Positions 26,750 through 35,015 of a stretch of DNA of 64,000 nucleotides are shown here, one piece after another. Within the stretch, counting starts at the first letter, position 1, and every line of letters begins with the position of its first letter. The notes under the pieces are model-generated. The model was not told the origin of the DNA. It searched no databases and saw only the letters and a list, made by a program, of their open reading frames with translations. Made by a program: the position numbers and the translations under genes. This DNA comes from Methylobacter sp. S3L5C (GTDB lineage: Bacteria; Pseudomonadota; Gammaproteobacteria; Methylococcales; Methylomonadaceae), in the NCBI RefSeq assembly GCF_022788635.1, contig NZ_CP076024.1, positions 1,302,001 through 1,366,000 of the forward strand, in the 5' to 3' direction.

Positions 26750-28426
26750 ATGTTGTGGGAAATGTTAAATGCCGCCAGGGATCTGGGTCGGGTTCATGCT
26801 ATTGCCTCAGTTTTAATTCGCTACGGCTTTGGCGGCTTTGTTCGTAGCTTAGGTGTAGGCAAAGTCCTGGAGCGTGCAGGCAAGATACTGCATTGGCAGC
26901 AAGTGGAAGATTATGCAAAACTTGATACGCCACAACGAATGCGGCGCGTACTGGAAGATTTGGGGCCTACCTTTATTAAATTAGGGCAAATCCTGGCGAC
27001 GCGTGTTGATTTATTTCCTCCCCAATATATTGCCGAATTTGAAAAGCTGCAGGATCAGGCACCTCCTGTGCCTTTTGAAGAGCTACTTTCCCAGCTTGAA
27101 GATGATCTTGGTGGCAGTATTGATGAATTTTTTTCGGCAGTCGAAAGACAACCGCTGGCAGCCGCTTCCATTGCACAGGTTCATAAAGCCGTACTCAAGG
27201 ATGGAACAGCGGTTATTTTAAAAATTCGCAGGCCCGGCTTGCGTAAAATTATTGAAGCTGATTTACGACTTTTACAGCGTATTGTTGATATTGCCGAATC
27301 TGAATCCCCCGAATTTCGTCGCTTTCATCCGAAAGAAATCCTTCGTCAGTTTAACCAATCATTACGCCGTGAACTCGATCTTGCCGGTGAGTGTAGAAAT
27401 GCAGAACGGGTAGCCGCCAATTTAGCCGATGATCCCGATATCATAATTCCTAATGTCTATTGGCAATGGACGGGGGAAAGACTCAACGTACAAGAGTATA
27501 TTGAAGGCATTCAAGGACGTGATCTTACCGCCGTTGAAAAAGCCGGACTGGATAGAAAACTGCTGGCTGATCGCGGAACTAAAGCCGTTATTAAGATGAT
27601 TATGGAAGACGGTTTTTTTCATGCCGATCCGCATCCCGGAAATGTCTTTTATCTGGCGGGCAATAAACTGGCATTTATAGACTTCGGTATGGTTGGCCGT
27701 TTAACGGAAGAACGCAGGGAGCAAGTTGTCAGCTTGTTGTATGGCATGATTAATCATCTGCCGATACAAGTCGCCGAGATACTTGAAGACTGGTCAGACA
27801 ATATTTATACCGATGAGCAAGTGCTTACCGTTGACATAGAGGCCTTTGTTGATCAATACAGTTCGCTCTCGCTAAAAGATTTAAGCCTGACTGCAATGAT
27901 GGGTGATCTGATGGCGTTATTAAGAGATCACAAATTAATGTTGCCTGCCGATCTTGCCTTGTTGATCAAAGCTTACATTACCTTGGATGGTCTTGGGAGA
28001 CATCTTAATCCGGATTTTAATACCCTGGTTTTTGCTGCACCCTATATCCAAAAAATTATGCTGGAGCGCTACAAACCCGAGGCTATTGCCAAACGGGGAT
28101 GGCGTAACCTGCTTAGCGTCGCCGATCTTTTGACCAGCTTACCAAAAGACCTGCGTAAATTGCTGCGGGCTTCCAGAAAAGGTGCCATTCAGATCGACAT
28201 TACCGTCAAGCGCCTTGATCACTACGTTAACAACATTGATAATGCCATCAGCCGGTTGACTATGGGTATAGTCACAGCGGCACTTATTATTGGCTCGTCC
28301 ATTATCATGACGGTAAAAGGCGGACCGGAATTATTCGGCTTGCCTGCATTTGGTTTTTTAGGCTACTCTTTCGCCACGATAGGCGGTATTTGGCTACTGC
28401 TTTCCATTTGGAAAAGCGGCCACTAA
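26750..28426 (+). CDS. UbiB/ABC1/ADCK family atypical kinase
   Basis: Membrane-associated protein-kinase-like ATPase of the ABC1 family, implicated in ubiquinone and isoprenoid-lipid metabolism. Seen in order: KxGQ motif in FIKLGQILATR, the Ala-rich loop AAASIAQVHKA, catalytic loop FFHADPHPGN, DFG in AFIDFGMVG, and two C-terminal membrane helices (near TMGIVTAALIIGSSII and AFGFLGYSFATIGGIWLLL). The frame opens at TTG 26738, but AAAGG sits too close to that; ATG 26750 (MLWEMLN) is better, giving 558 residues. It is not beside ubiE/ubiJ, so it is unlikely to be the ubiquinone-operon copy. Confidence 0.92.
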   Translation: MLWEMLNAARDLGRVHAIASVLIRYGFGGFVRSLGVGKVLERAGKILHWQQVEDYAKLDTPQRMRRVLEDLGPTFIKLGQILATRVDLFPPQYIAEFEKLQDQAPPVPFEELLSQLEDDLGGSIDEFFSAVERQPLAAASIAQVHKAVLKDGTAVILKIRRPGLRKIIEADLRLLQRIVDIAESESPEFRRFHPKEILRQFNQSLRRELDLAGECRNAERVAANLADDPDIIIPNVYWQWTGERLNVQEYIEGIQGRDLTAVEKAGLDRKLLADRGTKAVIKMIMEDGFFHADPHPGNVFYLAGNKLAFIDFGMVGRLTEERREQVVSLLYGMINHLPIQVAEILEDWSDNIYTDEQVLTVDIEAFVDQYSSLSLKDLSLTAMMGDLMALLRDHKLMLPADLALLIKAYITLDGLGRHLNPDFNTLVFAAPYIQKIMLERYKPEAIAKRGWRNLLSVADLLTSLPKDLRKLLRASRKGAIQIDITVKRLDHYVNNIDNAISRLTMGIVTAALIIGSSIIMTVKGGPELFGLPAFGFLGYSFATIGGIWLLLSIWKSGH

Positions 28427-28485
28427 TTATCACCAACCTGAAAACCCTATAAGCCAGTCATGCCTTGGAAGGGCTAAAAACTGAC

Positions 28486-29007
28486 TTATTCAACTACGCC
28501 ATGTTTACAAACATCCTGAACTTTGGCGCACCAGCCAGTAATGCCATTAGCTAATTCTCCACTGCCATTGCAACGGGCGGTAGTAACAGCTTTGTGCAAG
28601 CGGGTTAAAGCAGCTTCAAGAGTCACCACTTCCTCTGGGGAATAATCATTAAATATCTGGTCAATGAAGTCCAGGTGTTCGTTAAAAGTACTTTCATATA
28701 CGGCTTCTCCTGCCATAGTCAATCGAACAATCTGACTGCGACCGTCGGTTTCCGAAGCAAGCCTTTGCACCAGTCCCTTATCCTCCAAGCGACTGATGAC
28801 ACCGGTTAAGGTACCTTTAGTAATTAAGGTTTCCTCGCCTAATTTTTTAAAAGTCATACCGGTAGTATTGCCTAAGGTGATGATAATATCGAATTGTGGC
28901 AGTGTCAGATCCAACGTATGCACATGACTTGCCGCATAGGCTAAAAAAGTCTGATGTGTCCGTAATAACTCACGAAGCACCGTTGGAAAAGTTGAGGGAG
29001 AAGTCAT
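28486..29007 (-). CDS. MarR family transcriptional regulator
   Basis: A 173-residue winged-helix repressor. DNA-binding core at about residues 45-105: PQFDIIITLGNTTGMTFKKL, then GTLTGVISRLEDKGLVQR, and the wing with TDGRSQIVRLT. Dimerisation helices flank it; the C-terminal 30 residues hold three Cys (ARC, GWC, DVC), possibly redox-sensing (inference). It converges on the UbiB gene with a 59-base gap. A near-perfect palindrome lies 13-38 bases upstream of its start, so autoregulation is likely. Rightward genes 29545-31662 are candidate targets. Confidence 0.9.
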   Translation of the reverse strand: MTSPSTFPTVLRELLRTHQTFLAYAASHVHTLDLTLPQFDIIITLGNTTGMTFKKLGEETLITKGTLTGVISRLEDKGLVQRLASETDGRSQIVRLTMAGEAVYESTFNEHLDFIDQIFNDYSPEEVVTLEAALTRLHKAVTTARCNGSGELANGITGWCAKVQDVCKHGVVE

Positions 29008-29019
29008 AGTATTTAAGCC

Positions 29020-29045
29020 TATATGGTTCTAATTAGAACTATATA
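29020..29045. promoter_or_regulatory. MarR operator-like palindrome
   Basis: A 26-base palindrome (TATATGGTTCTAATTAGAAC then TATATA) with one mismatched pair, centred at 29032/29033. Its place, symmetry and length fit an auto-operator for the MarR protein starting at 29007. Confidence 0.7.
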
Positions 29046-29544
29046 ATAGCCCTAATCACGAGTAGTCTCAATATTTTACGATAATTTGACTAAAAGTAGG
29101 TCTATTTAAATAGTTAAAACGCGCCAATTTCCCCTGTCTATCGGACCGATGTCAGCTATTTTATGCACAAGATAAGTCGGTTATCGGTTCATTGAATCGG
29201 CCATTAATACCGTTTGATGGGTTTTCCGGCAAGTCTTGCCGATAACATCGGCGACAATCGCACTAATTAAAAAACGAGGCAAGCGTACGATAAAAACAGG
29301 CCATAATCTATATAATATATTGATAATCAAAGGCAAATATTATGATAATAAATTAAAAAAGTAACCAGAAAATAAAGCGCACAAAAAAATATAGTCTGCA
29401 CTAGGACAAATATAAAGTACTAATAAGAACTTGTTGTGCTAGTATTTACCCACCTTAGCAATTAACTTAACTCTTTCTTAACCCAAAGCGCCTGTTAATC
29501 GTTAGGTAGAAATACTTTATTTATTAACCTGTGAGGCTTATCCC
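29046..29544. other. Gene-free region between marR and small exported protein gene
   Basis: 499 A/T-rich bases. No coding remnant or RNA gene recognised, and no second copy of the MarR palindrome seen. The ribosome site GTGAGG lies just before ATG 29545. The promoter of the rightward genes should be in the right third. Confidence 0.4.
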
Positions 29545-29934
29545 ATGAACACATTCAAAAAAATCCTGCTTTCTTCTGTTATGACTATATCAATAGTCAC
29601 AATGTCATTTACTGCTGCTGCCGTAGAGAAAGTATCGCATGAAGACGTTAAATCGGCTATCGACAATACCCTTGCTAAAGTAGAAGAAGCAAATACGGGG
29701 CTGGCCAATGGCACTGACAACGAAAAGCTGATTGATATGGTGACCGATGCCCGCCAATTACAAAAAGATATTTCCAACAACATATTAGATCTGAAGCGTA
29801 ATCAAGCCAGCACAGTATTAAAAAAAGCCCGTACTGCGCTTCTGAATAACGATATGGAAGCGGCTAAAGAATCATTGGCAGATGCGGTAAAACGCTATAA
29901 AACCATTCAAGACCTCTACGCCTCAAATCATTAA
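29545..29934 (+). CDS. Small exported helical protein, unknown function
   Basis: 129 residues: signal peptide (MNTFKKILLSSVMTISIVTM then SFTAAA), then about 100 residues of charged helix (VSHEDVKSAIDNTLAKVEEA, ATVLKKAR-like segments) suggesting a small helical bundle in the periplasm. No Cys, no metal-ligand clusters, no motif I recognise. GTGAGG sits eight bases before the start. It is followed by an intercistronic hairpin and an AhpD-like gene. Confidence 0.75.
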   Translation: MNTFKKILLSSVMTISIVTMSFTAAAVEKVSHEDVKSAIDNTLAKVEEANTGLANGTDNEKLIDMVTDARQLQKDISNNILDLKRNQASTVLKKARTALLNNDMEAAKESLADAVKRYKTIQDLYASNH

Positions 29935-29941
29935 AATCAAA

Positions 29942-29969
29942 GGGTGACAAGCCCACAGGCGTGTCACCC
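29942..29969 (+). terminator. Intercistronic hairpin
   Basis: GGGTGACA and TGTCACCC pair around a 12-base loop, between the small exported protein and the AhpD-like gene. There is no T run, so it may set relative expression or mRNA stability rather than fully terminate. Confidence 0.5.
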
Positions 29970-29995
29970 GCAAACGATAACAACAGGAGAAAGAC

Positions 29996-30490
29996 ATGTC
30001 GTATCTTCCCTCAAGCCCGGACCTAAACTCGTTAGCCGGTGTATTATCGAAATACCCTCGTCGGGGTATTTTGCTGTTTAAATTATTGGAAGATATGGGC
30101 AGAAGTTTTTCACCGCTCAATAAAGACAGTCGTGACTTGATCATGACTTATTCCTCGGCACTGAATAACTGCTATTTCGGTGACAACGGCCATCAAGGAA
30201 AAACCTCAGGCAATCAGGCAGTGCTGATTAAGCAGTTGCAAACCGATATGGATAACGCCAGGGTTGATGAGCAACTAAAGCCTATTCTGCGCTTTGTAAA
30301 AAAATTAACGCTTAATCCGGGAGACATAACCGCTGAAGACGCACAAACCGTATTCGATGCCGGTTGGGACGAACAGGCTTTTCTTGAGTCGGTATGTTTA
30401 TGCGCCATCGCCAATTGTATGAACCGTTTTGCCAAAGGCATAGGCACGCATACAGTAGGTACGCGTAATTTTTTAATGAATAATGCCTGA
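29996..30490 (+). CDS. AhpD/carboxymuconolactone decarboxylase-like protein
   Basis: A 164-residue all-helical protein with the AhpD-like layout: MTYSSALNNCYFGDNGH at residues 50-66, where the family has a CxxC redox pair followed by His. Here Cys59 is present but the second Cys is Gly62; His66 is kept. A second helix pair has ESVCLCAIANCMNRF. AGGAG precedes the ATG. A peroxidase-related role is likely from the family, but the missing resolving Cys argues against normal AhpD disulfide chemistry. It lies between an exported protein and a quinone-oxidoreductase-type gene near a MarR regulator. Confidence 0.72.
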   Translation: MSYLPSSPDLNSLAGVLSKYPRRGILLFKLLEDMGRSFSPLNKDSRDLIMTYSSALNNCYFGDNGHQGKTSGNQAVLIKQLQTDMDNARVDEQLKPILRFVKKLTLNPGDITAEDAQTVFDAGWDEQAFLESVCLCAIANCMNRFAKGIGTHTVGTRNFLMNNA

Positions 30491-30675
30491 TTACTGTTGC
30501 TCGTAAGCTAAAGCTCCTGACTTGGCGTGTATCTTTACTGGCTTGGTTGGCAGCCTTAATTCATATCGATCATACTTTTTTCTGTAAAATCCATATCAGT
30601 GATGCCGAATTGACTGATATCAAGGCCAATTTGTCGCATAATAATGTCTCTAACCGAGATAAAATTGGAGCTGAA

Positions 30676-31662
30676 ATGACTTTCAAAGCACTATGGGCAA
30701 CAAAGCCGGGAAACTCGATAGTAATCGAACTCAAAGAGCTTAATGACGAACAACTTATGCTAGGGGATGTGACCATCGCCGTCGAGTACTCTACCGTAAA
30801 TTACAAAGACGGTCTGGCCATCAGTGGTCGGGCACCGATAATCCAGGCCTTTCCACTGATACCCGGTATTGACCTGGCCGGTATCGTAGAAGCCTCTTCA
30901 AATTCGGCGTTTCAGACTGGCGACCGCGTTGTGGTAAACGGGTGGGCGCTAAGCCAGACTCACCACGGCGGCTATGCGCAAAGGGCTCGTGTTTGCAGCG
31001 AGTGGCTGGTCAAACTACCCGATACATTTTCGACCAAACAGGCCATGGCCATCGGTACTGCAGGATACACAGCCATGCTAAGCGTACTGGCCCTGGAACA
31101 AGGCGGCATCACTCCTGACAAGGGTGATATTTTGGTCACTGGTGCCAGCGGTGGCGTTGGCTCCATCGCCATTGCGCTACTTTCCAAATTGGGCTACCGG
31201 GTTCTGGCCTCGACGGGACGTCTGGCAGAAGCAGCATATTTAAAAAGTCTCGGTGCTGCAGAAGTACTGGATCGCTCGATACTGTCCACCCCGGGAGCTC
31301 CGCTGGGGACTGAAAAATGGGCTGGAGCCGTTGATACGTGCGGTGGAAATACGCTGGTAAACGTTCTAGCACAGACCAGTTATCGAGGCACCGTAACCGC
31401 GTGTGGTCTGGCACAGAGTATGGACTTTCCCGCATCCATGCTTCCTTTCATCCTGCGCAACATTACACTGGCAGGCATCGATTCTGTCAATGCGCCACAA
31501 CAAGCCCGCATAACTGCCTGGGAGCGGCTTGCCCAGGATCTTGATCTCGAAAAGCTTGGACTGACCACTCAAGAGATCACCCTCCAGCAAGTACCGGAAG
31601 TCGCGCAACAAATACTGGAAGGAAAAGTTCGCGGACGTACGCTGGTGAATGTAAACGCCTGA
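30676..31662 (+). CDS. YhdH/AcuI-type zinc-free oxidoreductase
   Basis: Medium-chain dehydrogenase/reductase, NADPH-dependent; YhdH/AcuI members reduce acrylyl-CoA and similar enoyl or quinone-type substrates. 328 residues from ATG 30676 (MTFKALWATK), chosen because GGAG lies 8 bases upstream; the frame stays open to 30547 with no support. Seen: VNYKDGLAI at 42-50, GIDLAGIV at 64-71, and the nucleotide-binding GASGGVGSIA at 156-165. No zinc-ligand Cys cluster. Probably transcribed with the AhpD-like gene. Confidence 0.9.
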   Translation: MTFKALWATKPGNSIVIELKELNDEQLMLGDVTIAVEYSTVNYKDGLAISGRAPIIQAFPLIPGIDLAGIVEASSNSAFQTGDRVVVNGWALSQTHHGGYAQRARVCSEWLVKLPDTFSTKQAMAIGTAGYTAMLSVLALEQGGITPDKGDILVTGASGGVGSIAIALLSKLGYRVLASTGRLAEAAYLKSLGAAEVLDRSILSTPGAPLGTEKWAGAVDTCGGNTLVNVLAQTSYRGTVTACGLAQSMDFPASMLPFILRNITLAGIDSVNAPQQARITAWERLAQDLDLEKLGLTTQEITLQQVPEVAQQILEGKVRGRTLVNVNA

Positions 31663-31762
31663 TGTTCTAAGGTATAAAGACTTTTCACCCTAATCGCAGC
31701 AAGCTCATATAATTGAAAATCATAACATCCTGTTGATAAATTGGCGTTTGGATATTTTGGTC

Positions 31763-32464
31763 TCAGGCTGTCAAATCAAATACCAATACTTCTGCCTTAT
31801 TGCCCTGCGTAATCCGGATTTGACTTTCATGCTCCAGCAATAGGGCATCGCCGGTGCTAATTTTTAGACCATTCACCTCAAGTTCTCCATAGATGAGATG
31901 AACATAAGTTTTTCGGGATGGATTTAACTTGAGGATGATTGTTTCATTACCATCAAATAATCCCGCATAAACCTTGGCATCGGCGTGAATGATTACGGAT
32001 CCATTCTCGCCATGAGGGGATGCGACTAAACGTAATAAACCCCGTTTCTCTGCAGCAGGAATTGTCTTTTGTGCGTAACTTGGGGGAATTTCTTGCACAT
32101 TGGGTTCAATCCAAATTTGCAGAAAATGCGTTTTTTGGCCTTCGGCATGATTAAACTCACTGTGCGTAACGCCTTTACCGGCACTCATCAGTTGTATATC
32201 TCCAGGAGGAATCCCTTTGATATTACCCATACTGTCCTGATGCGCAAGCTCACCCGAAAGAACATAGCTAATAATTTCCATATTACGATGACTGTGCTTA
32301 CCAAAGCCGGTACCTGCTCCAATACGGTCTTCATTAATCACCCGTAAATTACCCCACCCCATATATTTGGGGTCGTAATAACCTGCAAATGAAAACGAGT
32401 GGTAGCTTTTTAGCCAACCATGATCGGCATAACCACGTTCTTTGGATTTTCTGAGCTTGACCAT
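31763..32464 (-). CDS. Pirin family protein
   Basis: Bicupin protein of 233 residues; bacterial pirins bind a metal and some act as quercetin dioxygenases or redox regulators. Seen: the HSF..YYDPKYMGWGNLRVIN opening, metal site GFGKHSHRNMEIISY (two His, then Glu), and GKGVTHSEFNH in the second strand set. The frame reaches 32575, but ATG 32464 (MVKLRKSKERG) is the family start and lies 13 bases after the flavodoxin-like stop. It is the last gene of the yceI-wrbA-pirin group. Confidence 0.92.
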   Translation of the reverse strand: MVKLRKSKERGYADHGWLKSYHSFSFAGYYDPKYMGWGNLRVINEDRIGAGTGFGKHSHRNMEIISYVLSGELAHQDSMGNIKGIPPGDIQLMSAGKGVTHSEFNHAEGQKTHFLQIWIEPNVQEIPPSYAQKTIPAAEKRGLLRLVASPHGENGSVIIHADAKVYAGLFDGNETIILKLNPSRKTYVHLIYGELEVNGLKISTGDALLLEHESQIRITQGNKAEVLVFDLTA

Positions 32465-32477
32465 AGTAATAACCGGA

Positions 32478-33035
32478 TCAGATACCTTTAAATTTGCTTG
32501 CAACTTCGGCAATACGAACACCATACAATCTGGCCGTTTCCAAATCGCCGGCATTGACTTCGTCAGCACTGGCATCAGATGGGGTTTGCATCATGGCACC
32601 GGCAAAAGATCCGACGTAGTTGACATCGTCACGCTTGGCAGCTTTTGCATTGGATGGCATGAGACCTGTTCCTGCCCAAATACCTGAATGTTGCATAGCC
32701 AAGGTAAAGAAGTAATGAAGAGTCGAATGCTTGTCACCGTTCATGGTGGCGGAATTGGTGAAACCGGCAAATACTTTATCTTTCCACTGTTGGCTAAACC
32801 AAGGCTTTGAAGATGCATCGGCAAATTTCTTAAATTGCCAGCTTACGGTTCCCATATAAGTCGGGGAACCAAAGACAATAGCGTCGGCTTCGGTTAATGT
32901 AGCCCATTGTGCTTCGGTAATATTGCCTTCTGCATCAATTGCTATTAACTCGGCATTGGCGCCTTGGGCGATGGCTTCGGCTTGTTTAACGGTGTGGCCG
33001 TAACCACTATGAAATACCACGGCGACTTTAGTCAT
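32478..33035 (-). CDS. WrbA-like flavodoxin / NAD(P)H:quinone oxidoreductase
   Basis: Cytoplasmic FMN flavoprotein, 185 residues. The FMN phosphate loop is in FHSGYGHTVKQAEAI (residues 8-22), and FGSPTYMGTVSWQFK near 55 matches the flavin-binding loop of WrbA/NQO enzymes, which reduce quinones by two electrons and avoid radical formation. It lies 118 bases after the yceI start and 13 bases before pirin. Shared control by the divergent LysR gene is likely. Confidence 0.88.
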   Translation of the reverse strand: MTKVAVVFHSGYGHTVKQAEAIAQGANAELIAIDAEGNITEAQWATLTEADAIVFGSPTYMGTVSWQFKKFADASSKPWFSQQWKDKVFAGFTNSATMNGDKHSTLHYFFTLAMQHSGIWAGTGLMPSNAKAAKRDDVNYVGSFAGAMMQTPSDASADEVNAGDLETARLYGVRIAEVASKFKGI

Positions 33036-33153
33036 AAAAGTTGTCCTGAAAAATATAAAGGTAATTATTTTATTTCTTTACTGCTGCTCTGGATAACCCT
33101 CAATCGGTAACTGAACTGCCAATTACCGTCGTGGTTATTTTTCGATAAGGAAA

Positions 33154-33720
33154 TTATTTTTTAACGGCTTCAACCGAGATAGTCAAAGTTACATCGTCAC
33201 CAACATTTGGTGCATATTTACCCATATTAAAGTCAGTACGTTTAACAACGGCTGTCGCATTCGCTCCACAAGCATCCTTGTTAAGCATTGGATGCAGCAT
33301 GCACTGGAAAGATGTTACCGTCAAAGTCACCGGCTTGCTGATTCCTTTAAGCGTTAGCGTACCATCAACCGACGACACTTTATCACCATCAAAATTGACT
33401 TTGCTGGAAGTGAAGTTGGCGGTTGGATACTTGGTAGTATCCAAAAAGTCGGCACCCTGTATATGTTCGTTAAACAAGGCGTAACCGGTATCGACTGAAG
33501 TCGTGTCAATAATGACACTGACAGAACCCGTTTTCGCCTCACGATCAATAACGATATTGCCGGAGGTCTTGTCGAACCGACTTAACTGCGTAGAAAACCC
33601 AAAGTGGCTGTAAGAAAAACGCGGATAGGTATGAGTACCGTCGATGACATAAGTTTCGGATGCGGCGAGAACCGGAGTTGAAATAACTGCTGCGAGGATC
33701 AAAAAAGTAATACGTTTCAT
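33154..33720 (-). CDS. YceI family periplasmic protein
   Basis: A 188-residue lipocalin-like protein; YceI proteins bind polyisoprenoids such as ubiquinone-8. Signal peptide MKRITFLILAAVISTPVLAA, then YVIDGTHTYPRFSYSHFGFS, the standard YceI opening, and DTTSVDTGYALFNEHIQGAD. Two Cys near the C-terminal third (QCML, DACGAN) may form a disulfide. It is the first gene leftward from the LysR-facing promoter region (33721-33883). Confidence 0.92.
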   Translation of the reverse strand: MKRITFLILAAVISTPVLAASETYVIDGTHTYPRFSYSHFGFSTQLSRFDKTSGNIVIDREAKTGSVSVIIDTTSVDTGYALFNEHIQGADFLDTTKYPTANFTSSKVNFDGDKVSSVDGTLTLKGISKPVTLTVTSFQCMLHPMLNKDACGANATAVVKRTDFNMGKYAPNVGDDVTLTISVEAVKK

Positions 33721-33860
33721 GGTAGGGCGCCTTATAAGAGTAAAATAAAAAATGACATTATTTCCTGGTACTGATCAGAAAATGGAACTTGATTAGTTAA
33801 CGTAGTGCTATTTAACCGCGTACTAAAGTGATAAAAAAGTATAATAATTAACTAATAATG

Positions 33861-33875
33861 ATCCAATTATTGGAT
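33861..33875. promoter_or_regulatory. LysR-type box (ATC-N9-GAT palindrome)
   Basis: A perfect 7-base-arm palindrome ATCCAATTATTGGAT, 9 bases before the lysR ATG and within the lysR/yceI divergent region. ATC-N9-GAT with dyad symmetry is a classic LysR-family recognition motif. Being so close to the start, it could also block lysR translation initiation or transcription (autorepression). Confidence 0.65.
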
Positions 33876-33883
33876 AGGTATCA

Positions 33884-34795
33884 ATGAGCCCACATATTAC
33901 CCTGGAGCAATGGCGATCTTTGATCGAAGTTGTGGACGCTGGCGGTTACGCGCAAGCGGCGGAAAAACTTTGTAAAAGCCAATCGGCAGTCAGCTATGCC
34001 GTACAAAAGATAGAATCCTTACTAAATGTCAAAGCCTTTGAAATTCAGGGCCGCAAAGCCATCCTCACACCGACCGGACAAATGCTCTATCGGCGTGCAC
34101 TGGCGCTGGTGGGTGAAGCCAATGATTTGGAACGGGCAGCACATAAGCTTTCCGCCGGATGGGAAGCCGTTATCACCATCGCTGCTGAAATCCTGTTTCC
34201 CTCTGATCTGCTATTGACCTGCCTTCAGAGCTTTGCTCAGGAAAGCCCTGCTACACGAATCGAATTGATTGAATCAGTATTAGGCGGAACCTCAGATGCG
34301 CTACTCAACGGGACGGTAGATTTGGCAATTTCGCCCCAGCTACCGCCAGGTTTTTTAGGTAACGTCTTAATGAGAATACGTTTGCAGGCTGTAGCTCATG
34401 CCGATCACCCGCTTCATCATCAAGGTCGGGAATTAAGTTATCGGGACTTACGGGCATATCGCCATATTGTGATTCGGGATTCAGGAGGCAAGCGCGACCA
34501 ACGTGCGGTGTCTGTCGAGGTTGATCAGCGTTGGACAGTGAGCCAGGTTGCTACATCAATTCAGGCAGTCTCCATGGGGTACGGCTTTGCCTGGTTACCC
34601 GAAGAACATATTAGTGAAGAACTACGAACAGGGATACTAAAGCCGTTACCTTTGAGGGAAGGCTATACGCACGAAGTACCTCTCTACCTGATTTTGGCAA
34701 ATCCTGACTTTGCAGGGCCCGGGGTAAGGCGACTGGCGGATATTCTAACGGAATCAGTAAGCGCTAAAAAAAACAAGACTAGCCATTACCAGTGA
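33884..34795 (+). CDS. LysR family transcriptional regulator
   Basis: 303 residues. Winged helix-turn-helix at residues 1-65 (ITLEQWRSLIEVVDAGGYAQ, CKSQSAVSYAVQKIESLLNV) and a periplasmic-binding-like effector domain from about 90 on. GGATAGG precedes ATG 33884. It is divergent from yceI-wrbA-pirin, the usual arrangement for an activator of that set; the effector is unknown but quinone or electrophile stress is a reasonable guess. Confidence 0.93.
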   Translation: MSPHITLEQWRSLIEVVDAGGYAQAAEKLCKSQSAVSYAVQKIESLLNVKAFEIQGRKAILTPTGQMLYRRALALVGEANDLERAAHKLSAGWEAVITIAAEILFPSDLLLTCLQSFAQESPATRIELIESVLGGTSDALLNGTVDLAISPQLPPGFLGNVLMRIRLQAVAHADHPLHHQGRELSYRDLRAYRHIVIRDSGGKRDQRAVSVEVDQRWTVSQVATSIQAVSMGYGFAWLPEEHISEELRTGILKPLPLREGYTHEVPLYLILANPDFAGPGVRRLADILTESVSAKKNKTSHYQ

Positions 34796-34966
34796 TAAAC
34801 CGCTGCCATGAAAAAATAGTGCCTGAAGACAGCTACCAGCCAAAGCAAAAGTGCCAGCTCGATAACTTTTAGAAGAGATAGTTTCTGTCGATCAAAAAAG
34901 CTGAAAAGGTGTCTGACGTTTCCGGTTTGTTGTAACTACGGCACTTGGTAATTTCTTTCAACAAGC

Positions 34967-34997
34967 AGCCCGGACTCGGCAAAACTTCATCCGGGCT
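34967..34997 (-). terminator. Hairpin after the LFG-repeat protein gene
   Basis: AGCCCGGA and TCCGGGCT pair around a 15-base loop, 19 bases past the leftward stop at 35016. The rest of 34796-35015 shows nothing else. Confidence 0.5.
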
Positions 34998-35015
34998 ACT
35001 TAACGTCATTAGCGG

